DNA of 64,000 nucleotides from an uncultured Granulosicoccaceae bacterium (GCA_937927895.1 CALGKA010000064.1:1-64000); one strand, 5' to 3'; shown: positions 9,632 to 19,523, numbered from the stretch's first letter. Notes: generated from the sequence alone by a model not told the origin. Translations and numbers: made by a program.

Positions 9632-9676
9632 TCATATGTGTGCCGTCAAAAACACAAAGTGCTTTAACATAAAATA

Positions 9677-11398
9677 ATGCAAAAAGATAAAGTAAAACGG
9701 CGCAGTTTTGATCAAACCATAGCCTGCGCACTGCATGAAAAACCCTTGGCCGGTAGAGTATTGGCAGGCCGTGGTTTGCAACACGCTGATGAAGTTTTGC
9801 TGCAAAACAATCAGCTACCGACACCTGGCGCACTTGCAGACTATAAACAAGCGGTTAGTTTATTGAGCGATGCGGTAACGCAAAATAAAAAAATAATTAT
9901 TGTCGGTGACTACGATGCCGACGGTGCAACCAGTACTGCGTTAGCCACCCACGTGTTACGCGCGGCGGGTGCAAACGTTAGCTACCTTGTGCCTAATAGA
10001 TTTGAATTCGGGTATGGTTTGTCGCCAAAGATAGTTGAAGTAGCACTAAAAGATTCCCCCGATCTTATTCTCACTGTTGATAATGGCATTGCCTCTATAG
10101 AAGGTGTGCAGGCTGCAGTTGCGGCTGGTGTCACAGTAGTGGTCACTGACCATCACTTGCCGCCAGAAGTATTGCCACAAGCCGATGCAATAGTTAACCC
10201 GAACCGTGTTGATTGCCAATTTCCATCAAAGAATATTTGTGGTGTCGGGGTGATTTTTTATGTGATGGTGGGTTTGGTTAGAAAACTCACCAATGAAAAA
10301 TGGTTTGAGCAACACAACCTAACCTTACCCAATATGGCTGACTACCTTGATTTAGTAGCGCTTGGGACAGTCGCTGATGTAGTACCTTTTGATCGTGCCA
10401 ATCGCATACTCGTTGATCAAGGCGTTAAGCGCATACGTGCCGATAGAACACGGCCCGGTATTCGCGCGCTATTTACGGTAGCGGCTAAGCGACAGGGCTG
10501 GTGTCAAACTCAAGATCTTGGTTTTTTTATAGCGCCCCGGTTAAATGCTGCTGGTCGTTTGGCTGATATGACCGTCGGTATTGAATGTCTACTTGCAACA
10601 AGCGATTCAGAGGCGCTTGCGTACGCCACAGAGCTCAATCAAATTAATAGCGCTAGGCGTTCAATACAAGCAGGTATGAGCAAAGAAGCTGATGAACAAG
10701 TCGCAGCGCTTGTAGATCAACTAGGCGGAGAATTGCCAGCTGCACTGGCGCTATATAACCCCAACTGGCATGAAGGTGTGGTAGGAATTGTGGCGGGCAA
10801 AATTAAAGAGCGTTGCCATCGGCCAGTGTTTGCATTTGCCAAGTCTGAAGACGGCACTTTAAAAGGCTCAGGTCGGTCCATTGCGGGTGTTCATATCCGC
10901 GATATTCTGGTGGAGATCGTGGCATCAAACCCCGGCATGCTGAAAAAATTTGGCGGCCATGCGATGGCGGCAGGATTGAGTTTACAAGAGTCCGATTTTG
11001 ATGCTTTCTCTAAAGCGTTTGCTGAACGCGTGGCGATCAAGCTTGATGGCAAGCCACCAACCCGGGAATGGCTCACTGATGGTGAACTGGACGATGAAGA
11101 AATGTGTTTGGAGAACGCCGAGCTCATGCAGTTCCTACAGCCGTGGGGGCAGTCGTTTGAAGCGCCACAGTTTGATGATGTATTCCATATAGAATCAGTA
11201 AAGCTGGTGGGTAATGCACATAGCAAAATGATCATCCGTCGCAGCAATGGTCAGCTCAAGGTGCCGGCTATTGCTTTTAATCGCCAAATAGAAGCCGATA
11301 AAAATCAACGTTTTCGAGCGGTTTACCGATTGGATGTGAACCACTATCGAAATGCGAGCAGTTTGCAATTACTGATTGAATATCTTGAACCCGAATAG
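9677..11398 (+). CDS. recJ: Single-stranded-DNA-specific exonuclease RecJ
   Basis: 5'-3' ssDNA exonuclease of recombination and mismatch repair, 573 residues (normal length). The DHH-family motifs are present: VGDYDADGATS at about 76-86 (motif I), TVDNGIAS near 133, and VTDHHLPP with DHH at 158-160. The DHHA1 domain has the GSGRSIAGVHI and KFGGHAMAAGLSL segments, and a C-terminal OB-like domain follows. The gene order rpfE-like/recJ/prfB/lysS matches the classical gammaproteobacterial arrangement. No frame problem is seen. Confidence 0.97.
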   Translation: MQKDKVKRRSFDQTIACALHEKPLAGRVLAGRGLQHADEVLLQNNQLPTPGALADYKQAVSLLSDAVTQNKKIIIVGDYDADGATSTALATHVLRAAGANVSYLVPNRFEFGYGLSPKIVEVALKDSPDLILTVDNGIASIEGVQAAVAAGVTVVVTDHHLPPEVLPQADAIVNPNRVDCQFPSKNICGVGVIFYVMVGLVRKLTNEKWFEQHNLTLPNMADYLDLVALGTVADVVPFDRANRILVDQGVKRIRADRTRPGIRALFTVAAKRQGWCQTQDLGFFIAPRLNAAGRLADMTVGIECLLATSDSEALAYATELNQINSARRSIQAGMSKEADEQVAALVDQLGGELPAALALYNPNWHEGVVGIVAGKIKERCHRPVFAFAKSEDGTLKGSGRSIAGVHIRDILVEIVASNPGMLKKFGGHAMAAGLSLQESDFDAFSKAFAERVAIKLDGKPPTREWLTDGELDDEEMCLENAELMQFLQPWGQSFEAPQFDDVFHIESVKLVGNAHSKMIIRRSNGQLKVPAIAFNRQIEADKNQRFRAVYRLDVNHYRNASSLQLLIEYLEPE

Positions 11399-11529
11399 CG
11401 GCAGGTTTTATTCGCGAGTCGACTGATTTGATCACTCGCTTTCCAGCTGTCGATGCGCAAACACAGAGGCAACCGTAATCTGGCTAGTGTAAACTTGACA
11501 AGTATTAGCAATTAACAGATTTGGCTTCA

Positions 11530-12625
11530 ATGGAAATTAACCCGACCGTCAATAAGATCGAAGACCTTCGAGAGCGTGGCACTTCGCTTAGGGGGTATCT
11601 TTGACTTCGAAACCAAAAGCGAACGCCTTGATGAAGTCATGCGTGAACTCGAAGATCCGGCCATTTGGAATGATCAGGAGCGTGCGCAAAAATTAGGTAA
11701 AGAACGCTCAGGCCTTGAGCTAATAGTCAATCTATTGAAAGATCTGTCACAGGGGCTTGATGATGCAGCCGAGCTTGTACAGATGGCGCAAGAAGAGAAC
11801 GATCAGGACACGCTCAATTCTGTTGACACTGATCTCGCTGATCTAGAAGCAAAAATTGCCACGCTTGAATTCAGGCGTATGTTCAGTGGCGAGCAAGACC
11901 AAAACAACGCGTTTGTAGATATCCAATCTGGCTCCGGGGGCACCGAAGCGCAAGACTGGGCAGAGATGCTGCTGCGAATGTATCTGCGTTGGGGTGAGGC
12001 GCACGGCTTCAAAACTGAACTAATGGAGGCATCCGCCGGTGATGTAGCAGGGATTAAATCTGCCACTATTCGCGTTGAAGGCGAGTACGCTTATGGCTGG
12101 CTGCGGACTGAATCAGGTGTGCACCGCCTGGTGAGAAAATCACCGTTTGATTCTGGCAGTCGCAGGCATACCTCTTTTGCAGCCGTTTTTATTTCACCTG
12201 AAGTCGATGACTCAATAGAAATCGATATTAATCCCGCAGACTTACGCATTGATGTGTATCGCGCATCTGGCGCGGGTGGCCAGCACGTAAACCGTACAGA
12301 GTCTGCAGTTCGAATCACTCACGTGCCTACCAATGTAGTGGTACAGTGCCAGAATGACCGGTCGCAGCATAAGAATAAAGACCAGGCAATGAAGCAGCTC
12401 AAGTCGAAACTCTATGAACTTGAAATGCAAAAACGCCGTGGTGATCAACAAGCATTAGAAGATTCCAAATCAGATATCGGTTGGGGTAGTCAAATACGCA
12501 GTTATGTGTTGGATCAATCGCGTATAAAAGATCTGCGCACCAATGTAGAAACCGGCAATACGCAAGCAGTGCTGGACGGAGATCTAGATCAGTTTATTGA
12601 GGCTAGCCTTAAAAGCGGCGTCTAA
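11530..12625 (+). CDS. prfB: Peptide chain release factor 2, with programmed +1 frameshift
   Basis: RF2, which terminates at UGA and UAA. The gene begins at ATG 11530; 24 codons run into an in-frame TGA at 11602-11604. Reading then shifts +1 after CTT to GAC and continues in the long frame, which starts [13 protein letters not shown]. The complete product is 364 residues. The GGQ peptidyl-hydrolysis motif is in [17 protein letters not shown], and domain 2 carries the SPF anticodon-like tripeptide (VRKSPFDSG). A caller that ignores recoding would start in the wrong frame near 11576. Regulation is autogenous: scarce RF2 favours frameshifting. lysS follows after 35 bases, as in many bacteria. 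Confidence 0.97.
11590..11605 (+). promoter_or_regulatory. RF2 +1 frameshift site
   Basis: The site is AGGGGG (an internal Shine-Dalgarno), then TAT, CTT, TGA and C. This is the canonical arrangement: the SD-like element is 3 bases upstream of the CTT slip codon and the stop is TGAC, the weak context used in E. coli prfB. Confidence 0.96.
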
Positions 12626-12660
12626 GTTTATTTAGCAGTAATTAATTCACGGTTAAGAGA

Positions 12661-14190
12661 ATGTCAGAACAAGAAAATTCGGCCACAACGTCATCTACCC
12701 CCGAAGATGAAAACAAACTGATCGCGCAACGTCGTGAAAAATTAACGCAACTCAGAAAACTAGGGCCTGCGTTTCCGAATGACTTTACCCCTGAGCATTC
12801 CGCTTTTGAGTTGTCTGATGAGCATGCTTTGCGGGATAAAGAATTCTTTGAAAACACTGCCGTACCCGCAAAGATAGCGGGGCGTATGGTGGCCAAGCGC
12901 ATTATGGGTAAGGCAAGCTTTGCGCAAATTCAAGATACCACTGGTGCGCTGCAAGTCTTTGTTCAAATGGCCACACTAGGTGATGAAGGCTACGCTAGTT
13001 TTAAGCAGCTTGATGTGGGCGATATCGTCGGTGTTGAAGGTAAGCTTTTTAAAACCAAAGTTGGAGAGCTCACCGTAAAGGCAAGTAGTGTGCGCCTGCT
13101 AACAAAGTCGCTGCGGCCTCTACCTGAAAAATTCCACGGCATGACCGATACCGAGCAGCGCTACCGCCAGCGCTATATTGATCTTATTGCTAACGCTGAA
13201 GTACGCGAGACATTTAAGTTACGTGCAGCCATAGTGCAATACATTCGTGAATTTTTTATCAAGAAAGATTTCATGGAGGTAGAAACACCCATGATGCAAG
13301 TGATCCCGGGTGGCGCTACTGCTAAGCCATTTGTGACACACCACAACGCACTAGACATGGATCTCTATCTGCGTATTGCACCAGAGTTATATTTAAAGCG
13401 CTTAGTAGTGGGTGGCTTTGATCGGGTTTTTGAAATTAATCGTAACTTCAGAAACGAAGGTCTGTCGACTCGGCATAATCCAGAGTTCACCATGCTTGAG
13501 TTTTACCAGGCGTATGCAACATACAATGAATTGATGGATCTAACCGAAGTGTTGTTGCGAGAGATTGCAGAGAACGTAATGGGAAGCACCACGATTACAT
13601 CAGCAGACGGTGAAACCACATACGATTTTTCAAAGCCGTTTGAACGGCTGACTATGTCTGAATCGATCGCAAAATATAACCCAGATATCTATGCGGAAGA
13701 TCTAGCCAAGCCTGAAGTTTTACGCTCTATAGCTGAAAGCAAAGGCGTTAAGGTCGATAGCAGTTGGGGGCCGGGTAAAACCTTAACTGAATTGTTCGAA
13801 GCAACGGTTGAGCATAGATTGCAAGATCCTACGTTCATCACTGCGTATCCCGCTGAAGTATCACCGTTGGCGAGACGCAACGATGAAAACCCACAAGTCA
13901 CAGATCGGTTTGAATTCTTTGTTGGTGGTCGTGAAATTGCCAATGGATTTTCGGAGTTGAATGACCCGGAAGATCAGGCGGAACGTTTCCAGGCGCAAGT
14001 TGAAATACTCGCGGCAGGCGACGATGAAGCCATGCATTACGATCATGACTACGTGCGCGCGCTTGAAATAGGCTTGCCGCCGACAGCGGGCGAAGGTATT
14101 GGGATTGATCGCCTGGTGATGATGTTCACCGGGGCGGCCTCAATCCGCGATGTGATCCTGTTTCCGCATATGCGCCCGGAACGGCAATAG
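12661..14190 (+). CDS. lysS: Lysyl-tRNA synthetase, class II
   Basis: Charges tRNA-Lys; 509 residues, normal for bacterial LysRS. The N-terminal OB-fold anticodon-binding domain lies at about residues 60-150 ([19 protein letters not shown]). The class II catalytic core has motif 1 (MEVETPMMQ), motif 2 ([20 protein letters not shown]) and motif 3 ([12 protein letters not shown]). It starts at ATG 12661, shortly after a GGTTAAGAGA purine stretch. It lies downstream of prfB and is likely co-transcribed with it. No insertion or missing motif is seen. Confidence 0.98.
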   Translation: MSEQENSATTSSTPEDENKLIAQRREKLTQLRKLGPAFPNDFTPEHSAFELSDEHALRDKEFFENTAVPAKIAGRMVAKRIMGKASFAQIQDTTGALQVFVQMATLGDEGYASFKQLDVGDIVGVEGKLFKTKVGELTVKASSVRLLTKSLRPLPEKFHGMTDTEQRYRQRYIDLIANAEVRETFKLRAAIVQYIREFFIKKDFMEVETPMMQVIPGGATAKPFVTHHNALDMDLYLRIAPELYLKRLVVGGFDRVFEINRNFRNEGLSTRHNPEFTMLEFYQAYATYNELMDLTEVLLREIAENVMGSTTITSADGETTYDFSKPFERLTMSESIAKYNPDIYAEDLAKPEVLRSIAESKGVKVDSSWGPGKTLTELFEATVEHRLQDPTFITAYPAEVSPLARRNDENPQVTDRFEFFVGGREIANGFSELNDPEDQAERFQAQVEILAAGDDEAMHYDHDYVRALEIGLPPTAGEGIGIDRLVMMFTGAASIRDVILFPHMRPERQ

Positions 14191-14263
14191 CGTCGAAAAG
14201 CGCCTGCAGCGGAACGAATAGTGCGTGCCCGCTTAGAGCGATATTTTTATTTTTCTGAAAATG

Positions 14264-14292
14264 AACTACAAATAGTATAAGTATTTGTAGTT
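14264..14292 (+). promoter_or_regulatory. 11-bp perfect inverted repeat upstream of the S41 protease gene
   Basis: The arms aactacaaata and tatttgtagtt are separated by 7 bases in an AT-rich stretch between lysS and the protease lipoprotein. There is no T-run, so it looks more like an operator or processed hairpin than a terminator. Function unknown. Confidence 0.4.
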
Positions 14293-14432
14293 ACATCTTA
14301 TTATTTAGGGCCGCTTTGTTTCTCGTGTCCCTTCAGCGACCAATAATTTGCTCCTAATACACCCATTTGTGGCTTGGAACGGCTATTTCAAAGGGTGCCG
14401 GCGCGCGGAATTGCACCAGAGGTTATCAATAC

Positions 14433-15812
14433 ATGTTTGTTCAAAAAGTGAAAAACAATTCTTCACGAAAACTAGCCAATTCTGCGCTTAGCTGTTCGCT
14501 TGCGATATTTCTGACAGCCTGTGGTGGTTCGTCGGGTGGACTTATTGGTACCGAGGGTAGTGTTGCTGGTACCGATACAGACACTAATCTAAATACACCC
14601 ACAACCGACAATGCTACAGGCGAAATTCCAGCCGGGTGCTCGGTGGCTGGTATTAATCTGTGGATTAACGAGCGCATGCGGGATGACTATATCTACTACG
14701 ACAGCGTGCCTGTCGTAAACTTAGATGACTACACAGACCCGGCAAAACTAGTCGATGATTTACGAGTTGATCCTGATGTATACACAAGCTTGGTAGATGC
14801 ACAGCAAAACCAAGACCTCATTGAAAATAGTAGTGTGCCTCCGCGTTTTGGTTTTTGGGTTGATACAGCTACTGATGGCAGATATCACTTTTCAGATATT
14901 AGTGGTAATTCCCCAATGGATGTCGCAGGTATAAAAAGAGGTGATGTTCTGGTTGCGATTAATGGTGTGCCTTACGAAGATATTACTGATGATCAGTGGC
15001 AGGAATTTGTTCGTGGTGAAGCAGATGAAAGATTAACTGCTGTGTTTACGGTTAAAACAGGCGCTGATGAACCACGAGATATCTCGGTAACCAAAGATAC
15101 CTACATAGAAAAGACTGTGCCTGTATACGGCACGCTTACGCAAGCGAATGGCCTGACAGGTTACATAAAGCTCGATGCGTTTCGATCTACTTCGGAAGCA
15201 GAGCTTGATACTGCAGTTGAGTACCTAATTAGTCAGAATGTTTCAGAGCTTATTCTAGATTTGCGTTACAACGGTGGTGGTTTTACTCGTGTGGCTCGCA
15301 AGTTAGCATCGCAAATTGTCGGGCAGGATTTTGTCGGTGAAGTTTACTCAAGACGAGTCTTCAATGATAAGTACAGTATATACAACTCAGATCAATTTAT
15401 AGAAGAACAAGCGCTTAACCTTAATCTTTCAAGATTAGTGGTGTTAACAACTGGTGCTAGTGCTTCAGCTTCAGAGACGCTTATCAATGGTGTAAAGCCG
15501 TTTATAGATACGATAGTTATAGGTGGTGTGACAGTTGGTAAGCCGTACACCTCCGTAGCGCAAGATTATTGTGGTAAGCGACTTAATGCGATGAGCACCA
15601 TCACTACTAACGGGGTGGGGGTGAGTGTCATTGATGGTATCAAGCCTGTATGTGAAGTGGCTGATGATTACCTGGCATCAGCTGACAGCACTGCTGACGC
15701 GCTTACTGGTGCGGCTTTCAATTATATTGAGAATGGCACTTGCCCGGTTGTGCAGAGTAGTCTTGCGCAAAGCAAGCGGCGTACAATAAGCGGTGTACCA
15801 GAGCTCCACTAA
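14433..15812 (+). CDS. S41 (C-terminal processing-like) peptidase lipoprotein
   Basis: A 459-residue lipoprotein. The signal peptide from ATG 14433 ends in a lipobox with FLTACGG. A low-complexity Thr/Asp linker follows, then a PDZ-like domain (SPMDVAGIKRGDVLVAINGV) and an S41 tail-specific protease core: LILDLRYNGGGF, then TTGASASASETLING with the catalytic Ser near residue 345, then GVTVGKPY supplying the Lys of the Ser-Lys dyad. The upstream extension to 14367 is not signal-like and was dropped. As an envelope lipoprotein it probably degrades periplasmic or surface proteins; the substrate is unknown. It stands alone. Confidence 0.88.
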   Translation: MFVQKVKNNSSRKLANSALSCSLAIFLTACGGSSGGLIGTEGSVAGTDTDTNLNTPTTDNATGEIPAGCSVAGINLWINERMRDDYIYYDSVPVVNLDDYTDPAKLVDDLRVDPDVYTSLVDAQQNQDLIENSSVPPRFGFWVDTATDGRYHFSDISGNSPMDVAGIKRGDVLVAINGVPYEDITDDQWQEFVRGEADERLTAVFTVKTGADEPRDISVTKDTYIEKTVPVYGTLTQANGLTGYIKLDAFRSTSEAELDTAVEYLISQNVSELILDLRYNGGGFTRVARKLASQIVGQDFVGEVYSRRVFNDKYSIYNSDQFIEEQALNLNLSRLVVLTTGASASASETLINGVKPFIDTIVIGGVTVGKPYTSVAQDYCGKRLNAMSTITTNGVGVSVIDGIKPVCEVADDYLASADSTADALTGAAFNYIENGTCPVVQSSLAQSKRRTISGVPELH

Positions 15813-15883
15813 AACTTCAAAATTAATAGGTATTGCAAAGGCTATTACTGCACGGTATTCATAGTAAGATCGTAGTCGTTAAA

Positions 15884-15909
15884 GGAAACCCACAAGCGTT
15901 AGCGTGGGA
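15884..15909 (+). repeat. REP-like element, copy 1
   Basis: A 26-bp motif beginning ggaaacccacaagcgtt, with an imperfect palindromic character (cccac...gtggg). Copies 2 and 3 lie in the same 437-bp gap (15813-16249) in alternating orientation. I see no gene in this gap. Confidence 0.75.
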
Positions 15910-16017
15910 TTAACCACCCGAATCTCATCATGCTTCATTACTAGAACCGAACTGCATAAAACCATAGTTCCATGCGTTCAAGCGACATCATTCAAACTCA
16001 GAATTCATACAGGTCAG

Positions 16018-16043
16018 TCCCACGTTAACGCTTGTGGGTTTCC
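16018..16043 (-). repeat. REP-like element, copy 2 (inverted)
   Basis: Reverse complement of copy 1 with a few mismatches; it ends cgcttgtgggtttcc on the plus strand. It faces copy 1 across about 108 bases. Confidence 0.75.
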
Positions 16044-16132
16044 TGACAAGCACGGCATGGAAATCTAACGAGCAACAACATCGACATGTGCTAAAGCTGC
16101 TTGCTGCCTTTTTATGAATAAAGTACGTCAAC

Positions 16133-16158
16133 GGAAACCCACAAGCGTTAGCTTGGGG
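16133..16158 (+). repeat. REP-like element, copy 3
   Basis: Same orientation as copy 1, with the core acccacaagcgttagc preserved and the last bases changed to ttgggg. It lies 92 bases before the start codon of the DsbA-like gene. Confidence 0.75.
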
Positions 16159-16249
16159 TGTGATGCTTACTCAGACATAGGCAGTACGCATTCAAGCGTG
16201 CTTGCCTAATTATGTTAATCTCCTTGTGCATTCAGCTAAGGAGAAATCA

Positions 16250-16900
16250 ATGTCTACCCAAGTAAGTCACACTCTACGGATTGATATCGTCTCTGATGTT
16301 GTGTGCCCGTGGTGTATTGTTGGCTTTCTGCAATTGCAACAAGCCTTGCGTGAGTTAGGTTTGGGGGCTGAGGTTCACTGGCAACCATTTGAATTAAACC
16401 CTGCTATGGTCAGTGTGGGTGAGCCGCTCGATAGCCATATTAAAAATAAATACGGCAGCACCGACGCGCAGAGTAAACAAACCCGAGAGCAGCTGGTAAC
16501 GGTAGGCGATTCACTCGGCTTTAAGTTTGTGTTCGATGATGACATGCGAATCTACAATACTTTTAATGCACATCAGTTGTTACATTGGGCGGCAATCAAC
16601 GGGCGCCAACACGAGCTTAAAATCACGCTTTTTCATTGCTACTTCACCCGCAGTCGTGATGTCAGTGATAACGATGTACTGGCTAATGCAGCAGTAGAAG
16701 CAGGATTGGATTTTGAAGAGGCCTTGGCCGTGTTGGAAGATCAGCGCTACGCTGAAGCTGTGCGTGAGGCACAGCGAGTCTCTATTGCAGGCGGTATTCA
16801 AGGCGTGCCAGCGGTGATACTTAATCAGCGTGAATTACTTGTCGGTGCGCAAGGAGTTGAAAACTATAAAGCAGCGCTCGCGGGTATGGCAGGTGCTTAA
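16250..16900 (+). CDS. DsbA-family oxidoreductase, FrnE-like
   Basis: A 216-residue thioredoxin-fold protein without a signal peptide, so probably cytoplasmic. The active site CPWC is at residues 19-22 (SDVVCPWCIVGF). The helical insert and the C-terminal GIQGVPAVILNQRELLVGAQ, with the cis-Pro loop GVPA, match the FrnE/2-hydroxychromene-2-carboxylate-isomerase-like DsbA group. The ATG at 16250 follows AAGGAG by 7 bases, which decides the start over an upstream in-frame codon at 16202. Likely a cytoplasmic thiol oxidoreductase or disulfide isomerase. It has no operon partner. Confidence 0.9.
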   Translation: MSTQVSHTLRIDIVSDVVCPWCIVGFLQLQQALRELGLGAEVHWQPFELNPAMVSVGEPLDSHIKNKYGSTDAQSKQTREQLVTVGDSLGFKFVFDDDMRIYNTFNAHQLLHWAAINGRQHELKITLFHCYFTRSRDVSDNDVLANAAVEAGLDFEEALAVLEDQRYAEAVREAQRVSIAGGIQGVPAVILNQRELLVGAQGVENYKAALAGMAGA

Positions 16901-17002
16901 AAGCAGGTCGCATTTCACAATTTTCGGCATAGGGGTAATCCCCAGTGTATTTTTTTGTCATTACCTGTAGGATTGTTTACAGATGATTTTCAGGGGTTGA
17001 TA

Positions 17003-18430
17003 ATGCTATTTAAAATGGGTTTCGCAAAGAGGCGATGCAAGATCGGTCGATACGCTCTTATAATTGTTTGTTTTTCGGGGATTCTTGCGCTTTCTGGCTG
17101 TGGTTCAGACAAACCAGCCGAACCGGAGGAATTTATTGATCCCGATGCGGGAGCTGGTGAAGTTGTTGTCAATCCGGCGGCAAACCCTGCGGGTCCGTTA
17201 GGGGAGGAAATCCCACCTGAGCAACAACGGGTGATAGACACGTCTGAAGTACGCCCTTATCGCGCCAACGGGCCTTATGCGTCCGTGCTTAAAGGCTGCA
17301 CATTAGCAACCAGTGACGCTCTTTGTACACTCGAAACATTGCCTTATATTGGCCAGGCTAACCCTAACCCTACCATCGACGATATTATGGAACGTGTGTT
17401 GGTTACGCACGATTGGATGGGTGTTCGATTTGAGCAAATGCTGGGTCGACTGCCAGCTGACATTCTCTATTTGTTTTCATCTGTGACCAGTGTAGTAATA
17501 GGCAGTGATGTAAGGCCGTCATCGTATTCAGCCTGGTGGGGGCGGGTCAGACTGGATCCTAACTATCTTTGGTTAAGCGTTCCTGAAAAACGAACAGTGT
17601 CGATCGCACCGGATTTTCGATCTGACTTTGGTGCAGACCTTAAGTTTGTAAGCCGCTGGAATATCATGTTAGGTGATGACTATGCGGTTCCTTATTCATC
17701 GCTCGAAGATGATAACACCCGCTCAATAGCAAGCTTAGATATCAACCTGGCCAGACTTCTGTACCATGAGTTGGCGCATGCAAGCGATTTTGTGCCTGTG
17801 AATCAACTTGTGAATTTATCTTTGTCATTGACACCGCGCGAGGCTATTGATCAGTTAGAAAATGTAAGAGTATCTACATTGCTGGGTAATGAAGAGGCTC
17901 TGACTGCACAACAGTCTTATTTATACGGTTTGGCGGGTGTACGCTATTTCGATGATGAAGCCACTGACTTTCAAAAAAGCTTGTTAGCCGATTTTGTCGG
18001 TGCGCAGATGGGTAATGAAGGTAGGGTCACCTTCTATGGCTATTCATCCTCTAGAGAAGATGTCGCTACTCTGTTTGATGCCGTGATGATGAAATATCAC
18101 TACGGCACAGAAGTTCGGGTCGGTTTTGCGAATAAACCTGATAACTACCCTGATGCTTACTGCAATGACTACAAGGTCGCCTGGGGGCTTCGCAACCGAA
18201 TCGCGTCACCGCTTGTTGTGCCGAGGGCGAAGTACGTGGTTGATAAAATTCTGCCACCGTCTGCTGCACTTGATGCGTTTTTTAATAGTCGGCTTGGGCA
18301 ATCAATTCCGCTCCGGGAAGGCGACGGCTGGTGTGAATCAAGATTCCTGAATCCGCAAGCGGCTAAGGGGCAGGTTGAAGGATTGGAGTGGACCATGTCT
18401 TTTGATCACGAGTTGCACAGGGAGCAATAG
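17003..18430 (+). CDS. Lipoprotein with HELAH metal-binding motif (paralogue of 49411-51072)
   Basis: A 475-residue predicted lipoprotein: basic N-terminus, hydrophobic helix, lipobox LALSGC with Cys33. The mature part shares a domain of about 350 residues with the protein at 49411. Common blocks include YASVLK.C, RVLVTHDWMG.RFE, G.DVRPSSYS, DP.YLW.SV, FRS.FGA.L and LAGVR.FDD. The key block is HELAH (255-259) followed 97 residues later by SREDVATLF with E352. An HExxH plus a distal Glu would suit a zinc metallopeptidase. I do not recognise a named family, and the activity is inferred. The start at 17003 is preferred because it begins the signal peptide. Confidence 0.75.
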   Translation: MLFKMGFAKRRCKIGRYALIIVCFSGILALSGCGSDKPAEPEEFIDPDAGAGEVVVNPAANPAGPLGEEIPPEQQRVIDTSEVRPYRANGPYASVLKGCTLATSDALCTLETLPYIGQANPNPTIDDIMERVLVTHDWMGVRFEQMLGRLPADILYLFSSVTSVVIGSDVRPSSYSAWWGRVRLDPNYLWLSVPEKRTVSIAPDFRSDFGADLKFVSRWNIMLGDDYAVPYSSLEDDNTRSIASLDINLARLLYHELAHASDFVPVNQLVNLSLSLTPREAIDQLENVRVSTLLGNEEALTAQQSYLYGLAGVRYFDDEATDFQKSLLADFVGAQMGNEGRVTFYGYSSSREDVATLFDAVMMKYHYGTEVRVGFANKPDNYPDAYCNDYKVAWGLRNRIASPLVVPRAKYVVDKILPPSAALDAFFNSRLGQSIPLREGDGWCESRFLNPQAAKGQVEGLEWTMSFDHELHREQ

Positions 18431-18682
18431 GGATTCTTGCTTTGCTTTGCGGGGTGTGTTGTCGTTTGCCTGCCGGCACGTGCCCTGAAGCGTGAGTGAG
18501 GGATTAACAGGTCTGTGAAGTAAGATTTTCATCTAACCGATATAGAGTGCACCGCCCAACTTAATCAATCGTGAGTGGAGTTGTTTGGTAAGTTGATTGG
18601 TAAAAATCGGTCGCGCAGTGCTCTGGCTGCAATTATAATGTGAGGCGCGGTGACTATAGCCGCGTGAGAATGGCGCATTTAA

Positions 18683-19423
18683 TTGACCCGCACCGAAAAT
18701 GATCCGGCGGTATTTCCGTTGCAAAGTATAGCGACCATTCGTTCATGCTACCCGCAGCGCTTTGGTATACCCAGGCAGGCAGGGCTTGTAAAGTCTGCAA
18801 CCGCGAGCATTAATTTTGTTGCATCACGGGATAATGAGTTGGCCTTGCGAGACATTGAAACGTTCTCGCATCTTTGGGTTGTTTTTGTTTTTCATCAACA
18901 AAATTACACGGGCTTCAAGCCGCTGGTGCAACCGCCGCGACTCGGTGGCAAAAAGACTATGGGGGTTTATTCTACACGCAGCCCAAACCGGGCTAATCCT
19001 ATTGGGCTTAGTGCCGTGCGGCTTGATCATGTTGAATTTGGCGCAAATGAATTCAAAGTGCATGTGCAAGGTGGTGATTTTTTAGATGGCACGCCTGTGC
19101 TTGATATAAAACCGTATGTACCCTTTGTCGATTCTATAAGTGATGCCACCAGTGATTGGGCACATCCATACGAGCCAGCACTTGCTGTACAGTGGACCGA
19201 TGCTGCGTTGAACTCACTGGCGCTGGTTGCTGAAAACGCTGCTGGAACCGCGGGCCTTAAGCATCTAATTGAAGAGACTATCGCCCAGGATCCACGGCCC
19301 GCCCACGAGCGCAATAAAGACGGTAAGGTCGGGCAGACGTGGGGTGCTATGGTCGGTCCGGTAGATGTGAAATGGCAAGTGCAAGAGGCAGCGGCTGTAA
19401 TTGTATCGGTACTGGTGGTGTAG
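18683..19423 (+). CDS. trmO: tRNA (N6-threonylcarbamoyladenosine37-N6)-methyltransferase TrmO
   Basis: A YaeB/TsaA-family enzyme that methylates t6A37 of tRNA-Thr using S-adenosylmethionine; 246 residues. The N-terminal beta-barrel holds FGIPRQAGL, FSHLWVVFVFH and the signature GVYSTRSPNRANPIGLSAV. The C-terminal lid has LDGTPVLDIKPYVPFVDS and the late PRPAHERN segment. A stop codon directly precedes TTG 18683 and no ATG lies before the conserved FPLQSIATIRS segment. The gene therefore starts at TTG 18683 or another rare codon; no clear Shine-Dalgarno is visible. Confidence 0.93.
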   Translation: MTRTENDPAVFPLQSIATIRSCYPQRFGIPRQAGLVKSATASINFVASRDNELALRDIETFSHLWVVFVFHQQNYTGFKPLVQPPRLGGKKTMGVYSTRSPNRANPIGLSAVRLDHVEFGANEFKVHVQGGDFLDGTPVLDIKPYVPFVDSISDATSDWAHPYEPALAVQWTDAALNSLALVAENAAGTAGLKHLIEETIAQDPRPAHERNKDGKVGQTWGAMVGPVDVKWQVQEAAAVIVSVLVV

Positions 19424-19523
19424 GGTTATTCGCCTGATTTAGCCCGTGTTAAAAGCCAGTAAAGCAGGTCGGTTTCTTTGGTGGTAGGATTGCTGGATTC
19501 ACTTGGCTATCAGAACGCACCCT

